From positions 1 through 64,000 of the forward strand of contig QWII01000040.1 in NCBI GenBank assembly GCA_021405325.1: 64,000 nt of DNA. Direction: 5' to 3'. This document shows, one piece after another, positions 60,071-64,000 of this stretch (the first letter of the stretch is position 1; the number at the start of each line of letters is the position of its first letter). A program made the translations under genes and the position numbers. The stretch comes from Caldilinea sp. CFX5 (lineage in GTDB: Bacteria; Chloroflexota; Anaerolineae; Caldilineales; Caldilineaceae). The notes under the pieces were generated by a model that worked only from the letters and a program-made list of their open reading frames with translations, did no database searches and was not told the DNA's origin.

Positions 60071-60352
60071 ACCAGCAAGAGATTTGAATGGGACCACAAA
60101 AAAGCCGAACGAAATCGCCTCAAACATGGTGTGACCTTTGATGAAGCACAACTCGTGTTTGATGACCCGTATGCCATCTCATTTGAAGACGTTGAGCATT
60201 CATCCGTAGAAGAACGTTTTCGAATGGTTGGCATGGCCACCGTTGGCCTACTTGTCGTTACTTTTACCTATCGCCATGACCGTGTTCGGATTATCTCAGC
60301 CAGAGCAGCAAGCCCCTATATGCGGAGGATCTATGCCGGAAAAAGTCAGTAA
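60062..60352 (+). CDS. brnT: BrnT family toxin
   Basis: This 96-residue protein has the BrnT core FEWDHKKAERNRLKHGVTFDEA ... VFDDP near residues 8-35, ERFRMVG and RVRIISARAAS, a RelE-like RNase toxin that pairs with BrnA. The only in-frame start before FEWD is ATG 60062, which overlaps a consensus -10 box. The toxin-first order and a 20-bp overlap with brnA are typical. Confidence 0.9.
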   Translation: MYNTSKRFEWDHKKAERNRLKHGVTFDEAQLVFDDPYAISFEDVEHSSVEERFRMVGMATVGLLVVTFTYRHDRVRIISARAASPYMRRIYAGKSQ

Positions 60353-60737
60353 ATTACCAAATGAGCAAAGTCTAGCCCAACAAGAAATCGACGAAGTAGA
60401 GTCACTTGATGAGTTAGACGAGAAGCTAAAACGAATGAGACGCTTGCCCCGTGGCGCATTTTTAGCAGAGCCGGGCGCAACGACCGATCCACGAAGGACA
60501 AAAATTCGTGTAACGCTCTACTTAGACAAAGATGTTCTCTACTATTTTAAGGAGCGCGCCGCCCAGCCCAATGCTGCACCCTATCAAACCCAGATCAACC
60601 AGGAGCTACGTACCGTTATGGAGCGCGATTCAGCGCCAACACCAACGGTAGATTACATGCAGTTGATCCAAAACAAAAAGTTTATTGCCGCTATTGCCGA
60701 GAAGGTGCAAGAATATACGGTCAACCCTGAGGAATAA
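60333..60737 (+). CDS. brnA: BrnA family antitoxin
   Basis: This 134-residue protein has the C-terminal ribbon-helix-helix TKIRVTLYLDKDVLYYFKERA ... YQTQINQELRTVM that matches BrnA, with an acidic N-terminal segment that would bind the toxin. ATG 60333 follows GGAGG. BrnA represses the brnTA promoter in known systems. Confidence 0.88.
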   Translation: MPEKVSKLPNEQSLAQQEIDEVESLDELDEKLKRMRRLPRGAFLAEPGATTDPRRTKIRVTLYLDKDVLYYFKERAAQPNAAPYQTQINQELRTVMERDSAPTPTVDYMQLIQNKKFIAAIAEKVQEYTVNPEE

Positions 60738-60793
60738 ATGGGGGTTGCAATAGATGTCCATCAAGCAAAAAGCGCCTTGAGAAACCAGAAGAT

Positions 60794-60860
60794 TTTCCTG
60801 TCATTCTGCAAGAATCTCTTGGTTATGATACGCGAGAGATTCTTGCAGAATGACAGGAAA
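60794..60860 (+). repeat. 26-bp palindrome after brnTA
   Basis: The arms carry TTTCCTGTCATTCTGCAAG at 60794-60812 continued to 60819 and its inverse at 60835-60860. It sits between convergent brnA and the BKACE gene and may be a repeat or terminator. Confidence 0.75.
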
Positions 60861-60923
60861 GCTTTAGTGGTTTTCCAAAGCCAAGTCCTTGTCTTGATGA
60901 CAGTGTCTATACTTACACCTTGA

Positions 60924-61865
60924 TCAATAACCAACCTTTTCTCGCCCTTTTAGCGCCAACATCGTGCGCGCTTCGGTGGGCGTGGCGATCTCCAATGAGA
61001 GTTCTTCAATAATGTGACGAATCTTGCGCACCTGGGCAGCGTTGGATTCGGCCAGCCTGCCTTTGCCCAGATATAGCCCATCTTCCAGGCCGACGCGCAC
61101 ATGGCTTCCCATGATCGCGCCGGCGGTGACAATGTTGATCTGGTGGCGACCGCTACCCAGGACCGACCATTGCACGCCAGCGCCCAGCAAGCGATCCGCC
61201 GTGCGTTTCATATAGACCAGGTTATCAACCACTTCCGCACCGATACCGCCCATGGTTCCCATGACAAATTGAATAAAGATCGGTGGTTGCACCAAGCCCT
61301 GATCCATAAAATTCGCCAGGGTGTAGAGATGGCCCAGGTCATAGGCTTCAAACTCAAAGCGGGCGCCGGTTTCGTGGGTCAACGTTTTGAGCATGTATTC
61401 AATGTCCGAGAAGTTGTTGACAAAGGGTTCATGCTTGGTGCTTTCCAGGTAGGGCTTTTCCCAGTCGAAACGCCATTTGCCTTCGTAACGGGCTGTCATC
61501 GGATAGAGACCGTAGTTGAGCGTGCCGAGGTTGCAGGTGCAGAGTTCAGGCTGCAACGCTTTCACCACATTGAGCCGCTCGTCAATGGTTTGGCCGGTGG
61601 CGCCGCCGGTGGTCAGACTGATGATGACATCGCTTTCGGCTTTGATGCGGGTCACATAGTCGCGAAAGAGCGCCGGGTCGGCGGAAGGGCTGCCGTCGTG
61701 GGGGTTGCGGGCATGGAGATGCACCACCGCGGCGCCGGCTTGGGCTGCCTCAATGGATTGGCGCACAATATCGTCCGGCGTATAGGGCAGGTGCGGCGAC
61801 ATACTCGGCGTGTGGCTGGAGCCGGTGATGGCGCAGGTGATAATGGTCTTTTTTGCTGAAGCCAT
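60924..61865 (-). CDS. BKACE (DUF849) beta-keto acid cleavage enzyme
   Basis: This 313-residue protein has VVHLHARNPHDG with the His pair of the metal site, SLTTGGATG, GTLNYGLYP, ESTKHEPFVN and VGLEDGLYL, the standard DUF849 layout. BKACE enzymes condense or cleave beta-keto acids with acetyl-CoA, including 3-keto-5-aminohexanoate and 3-dehydrocarnitine (CdhC). The thioesterase beside it on the other strand favours the carnitine-type role. The start at 61865 is clear. Confidence 0.9.
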   Translation of the reverse strand: MASAKKTIITCAITGSSHTPSMSPHLPYTPDDIVRQSIEAAQAGAAVVHLHARNPHDGSPSADPALFRDYVTRIKAESDVIISLTTGGATGQTIDERLNVVKALQPELCTCNLGTLNYGLYPMTARYEGKWRFDWEKPYLESTKHEPFVNNFSDIEYMLKTLTHETGARFEFEAYDLGHLYTLANFMDQGLVQPPIFIQFVMGTMGGIGAEVVDNLVYMKRTADRLLGAGVQWSVLGSGRHQINIVTAGAIMGSHVRVGLEDGLYLGKGRLAESNAAQVRKIRHIIEELSLEIATPTEARTMLALKGREKVGY

Positions 61866-61878
61866 AAGGGTTTCTCAG

Positions 61879-61904
61879 TTTAGATTTTGGATTTTAGATT
61901 ATAA
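61879..61904 (+). repeat. AT-rich heptamer-type repeat
   Basis: The inverse of AATCTAAAATCCAAAAT occurs here between the BKACE start and the thioesterase promoter region, matching the 17 nt in the O-antigen ligase gene at 41521-41552. Confidence 0.6.
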
Positions 61905-62061
61905 GATTAACATTTGTCTATGGCAGCGATTAGAAGGAAATCCAGTGTAACGCGCTTTACCTTTTCTGTCAAAACAATCTATAATTCCTTAACATTTATC
62001 CCAAACCGACTTGGGCGCTTTGTCCCGTCAGAACGGTTGAGTTTAGATAGGAAATCGTTTG

Positions 62062-62544
62062 ATGAATGCACCACTTACGCTTTACACAGATCTTGTGCGT
62101 CCGGAATGGATCGACTATAACCAGCACATGATGGATGGTTATTACGCCGTGGCCTTTAGCCATGCCACCGACGCCTTTTTGGATTATATTGGTCTTCATG
62201 CCGGGTATCGGGCGCAAAGCGGCTGTTCGACCTACACGGCCGAGGGGCATATTCTTTTTTTACGTGAGCTAAAAGCGGCGTCGCCTTTGCGCTTCACCAC
62301 ACAACTGTTAGGGTATGACGCCAAGCGGATGCACATTTTCCATGCCATGCACCATGCCACTGAAGGGTTTTTAGCCGCCACCTGTGAATGGATGATGATT
62401 CATGTGGATGCTGCCCAGGGTAGGGGCGCCGCCATGCCGGCGGAAGTGTTGGCGCGGTTAGCGGCGATTCAAGCCAGTCATGCCACTTTGCCGACGCCGT
62501 CCCAAGCGGGTCGGGTCATTTCGTTGCAGAGCAAACGGTCATAG
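62062..62544 (+). CDS. thioesterase, CdhB-like
   Basis: This 160-residue hotdog protein has VRPEWIDYNQHMMDGYYAVAFSHATDAFLD with the usual Asp/Asn-x-x-His motif, and RMHIFHAMHH. It resembles betainyl-CoA thioesterases of carnitine use (CdhB). ATG 62062 follows AGGAAA. It is divergent from BKACE and is followed 16 bp later by an MFS gene. No carnitine dehydrogenase (CdhA) gene is seen. Confidence 0.82.
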   Translation: MNAPLTLYTDLVRPEWIDYNQHMMDGYYAVAFSHATDAFLDYIGLHAGYRAQSGCSTYTAEGHILFLRELKAASPLRFTTQLLGYDAKRMHIFHAMHHATEGFLAATCEWMMIHVDAAQGRGAAMPAEVLARLAAIQASHATLPTPSQAGRVISLQSKRS

Positions 62545-62560
62545 AGCGGAGTGGAACAAT

Positions 62561-63751
62561 ATGGCACTGTTACAACGGTTCATTGTCGTGAATCGCGATT
62601 TGGGGTTGATTTATCTCAGTTGCTTCTTGTGGGGCTTTGGCGCGTTTCTTTATTTTTATTTGCAACCGCTCTACATCACCCAGTTGGGGGCGTCACCGGC
62701 GCAGGTGGGGTTGGCGTTGGGGTTAGGCAGCTTTGTCGTCACCTTTCTCTATGCGCCGATTGGATTGCTGGCGGACCGGTATGGACGCAAGCAGATGATT
62801 TTGTTGGGGTGGAGTATTGGCACGCTTTCCACCTATGCGATGGCCTTTGCACCGGACTGGCGCTGGTTTACGCCGGCGTTGGCGGGGTACATTCTATCGA
62901 ACTTTGCGGTGGCTGTTTTATATGGCTACATCACTACCAGCGCACCTATGGAGCGCCGCGGTGAAGCCTTTGCTTTGGTCTCCAGTTTTATCTCGCTGGG
63001 CAGCATTGTGGCGCCGGCGATTGGCGGCTGGATTGGGGAACAGTTCGGGTTGCGCACGGTCTATTTTGCAGCGGCAATGATCTTTACCTGTTCTACCTTG
63101 GTTTTGCTGCCTATGCGCAATCAACCGGCGGAACCACGGGCAAATCGCAGCAGTGCCGGGGCTTTGCTACGCAATCGCGCCTTTTTGCTCCAGATCGCCA
63201 CGGTCTTTTTTCTTTTCTTTGCCATTGATGTAGGGTTGGTTCTAGCACCAAAGTATTTGGAAGAGGTGCAACGCCTGACCATCAACGAAATCGGCTGGCT
63301 GGGGACGTGGGGAGCGATTGGCGTGGTGGTGTTGGTCTACGCCTTGAGCAAGTTGCGCGGCGAGGGGTTGCCGGCCCTGGTATTGGCGTTGCTGATCGCG
63401 ATGACCGGGTTGCTGCTATTGTTGTTTGGCGGCAATAATCTGTCGATTCTGGCGCTGGCTTTTCTTGTCAATGGCGGCAATCGACTCCTGCGCCCATCGG
63501 TGCTGGTGCGCATTGGTCGTTTGTTGGGCCCGGAGAATTTGAGCTTTGGCTTGGGCATTCAGCAGACAGCGATGCAACTGGGGTTGGCCGTTTCGCCCTA
63601 TGTGGCCGGTTTGCTCTATGCGCAACAGCCAGTTTGGCCGTTCTATGTTGGGCTGGGTAGTTTGGGGATCATGATACTTGTCACGCTGTTTGGGGCTACA
63701 GGTAGGGTTTCGACACAAAGCGCACAACAAGAGGCGACCGGAAACCGCTGA
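62561..63751 (+). CDS. MFS transporter
   Basis: This 396-residue membrane protein has about twelve hydrophobic segments and the loop motif PIGLLADRYGRKQMIL near residue 70. It likely moves the substrate or product of the neighbouring BKACE/thioesterase pathway. ATG 62561 is chosen; a longer frame overlaps the thioesterase. A strong inverted repeat follows at 63778-63855. Confidence 0.88.
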   Translation: MALLQRFIVVNRDLGLIYLSCFLWGFGAFLYFYLQPLYITQLGASPAQVGLALGLGSFVVTFLYAPIGLLADRYGRKQMILLGWSIGTLSTYAMAFAPDWRWFTPALAGYILSNFAVAVLYGYITTSAPMERRGEAFALVSSFISLGSIVAPAIGGWIGEQFGLRTVYFAAAMIFTCSTLVLLPMRNQPAEPRANRSSAGALLRNRAFLLQIATVFFLFFAIDVGLVLAPKYLEEVQRLTINEIGWLGTWGAIGVVVLVYALSKLRGEGLPALVLALLIAMTGLLLLLFGGNNLSILALAFLVNGGNRLLRPSVLVRIGRLLGPENLSFGLGIQQTAMQLGLAVSPYVAGLLYAQQPVWPFYVGLGSLGIMILVTLFGATGRVSTQSAQQEATGNR

Positions 63752-63777
63752 CCTGAGGTGGGGTGCATATCAAGTTG

Positions 63778-63855
63778 GGGCAAGAGTGCCGGGGACGGGC
63801 GACTAGATGTTCCGTATAACCAACCGACACCCGCCTGTCCCCGGCACTCTTGCCC
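63778..63855 (+). terminator. 24-bp inverted repeat after the MFS gene
   Basis: The arms 63778-63801 and 63832-63855 are complementary except for one pair, around a 30-nt loop, with the word GGGCAAGAGTGCCGGGGAC. After it, to the end of the window, I see no gene; TATAAT near 63934 could be a -10 box for a gene beyond the edge. Confidence 0.7.
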
Positions 63856-64000
63856 TGGTCGTCGCAAACCCGCCCCCAATAGATATACACCCACTGAGGT
63901 AGAGCGGCTTCTCTACCTACGGGTCTTCATGGTATAATTAAAGCGAAGGGTATCAAATAACCTTTAGCCAGTAAAGAGCTTTGTTGAAATGCTAACCGAT

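Noticed and set aside
63900..64000. A gene start at the right edge
   Set aside because: A TATAAT-like box is present but no coding frame is long enough to call before the window ends.

Overview
The window reads as a chromosomal segment of an uncultured-type Chloroflexota bacterium (Anaerolineae/Caldilineae-like). This is inferred from gene content, not measured. It shows many sugar ABC transporters with twin-arginine lipoprotein binding proteins, PhyH and Gfo/Idh/MocA enzymes beside them, secreted proteins with Pro/Thr linkers and a [LV][YW]LPxxx[RK] tail, several toxin-antitoxin pairs, Rpn-type nucleases and a very high load of intergenic inverted repeats. Promoters follow the ordinary sigma-70 pattern (TTGACA-N17-TATAMT).

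Layout. 1-5.4 kb: the end of a repeat-tailed protein, a Nudix hydrolase, and an LplB/YtcP-type sugar ABC transporter with binding protein and a PhyH dioxygenase. 5.4-8.4 kb: an AT-richer accessory island with higBA, a conflict-type hypothetical, a mosaic of gene scraps (xisH end, xisI start, PhyH end) and an Rpn nuclease. 8.4-17.8 kb: housekeeping and catabolic genes (alpha/beta hydrolase, expansin-like protein, kinase-like gene with an apparent frameshift, DUF4258/YgiT-type pair, two Gfo oxidoreductases, MBL hydrolase, GNAT, galactonate-dehydratase-like enolase, LMW phosphatase). 17.8-31.2 kb: a lysine-rich mini-protein, MFS transporter, DUF1996 secreted protein, PhyH, Gfo and sugar isomerase, an AAA/PD-(D/E)XK protein, a second sugar ABC operon with its LacI regulator, and an LLM oxidoreductase.

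31.2-35.5 kb: the most rearranged part. It has an SH3 lipoprotein, a train of mini-hairpins, an internally deleted FGE-domain gene, three copies of a roughly 150-bp MITE-like palindrome, a truncated GxxExxY-like gene, and a mazEF module whose toxin is cut off and joined in frame to a TPR protein. 35.6-40.3 kb: a spherulation-4/CARDB/propeller secreted protein, tRNA-Ser(CGA) and an M28 peptidase. 40.8-44.6 kb: a polysaccharide set (O-antigen ligase-like, GtrA, glycosyltransferase) and a thioesterase. 44.6-47.3 kb: secD-secF with a consensus promoter, a possible leader ORF and a terminator. 47.4-59.9 kb: an alcohol dehydrogenase, amidase, SdrD-B surface protein, DnaE2-type polymerase with a GGCT-like gene, and a CocE-type esterase. 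60-64 kb: brnT-brnA, then BKACE, thioesterase and MFS genes resembling a carnitine/betaine-CoA module.

How the parts fit. The organism appears to import sugars or sugar acids through two ABC systems and oxidise, dehydrate or isomerise them with the Gfo, enolase, TIM-barrel and PhyH enzymes. It exports surface and hydrolytic proteins, most non-lipoproteins among them sharing the YLP tail. The intergenic DNA is dominated by short-unit inverted repeats at gene ends, including one inside the second ABC operon and one before the binding-protein gene of the first. I found no CRISPR array, rRNA, prophage, intact transposase or reverse transcriptase.
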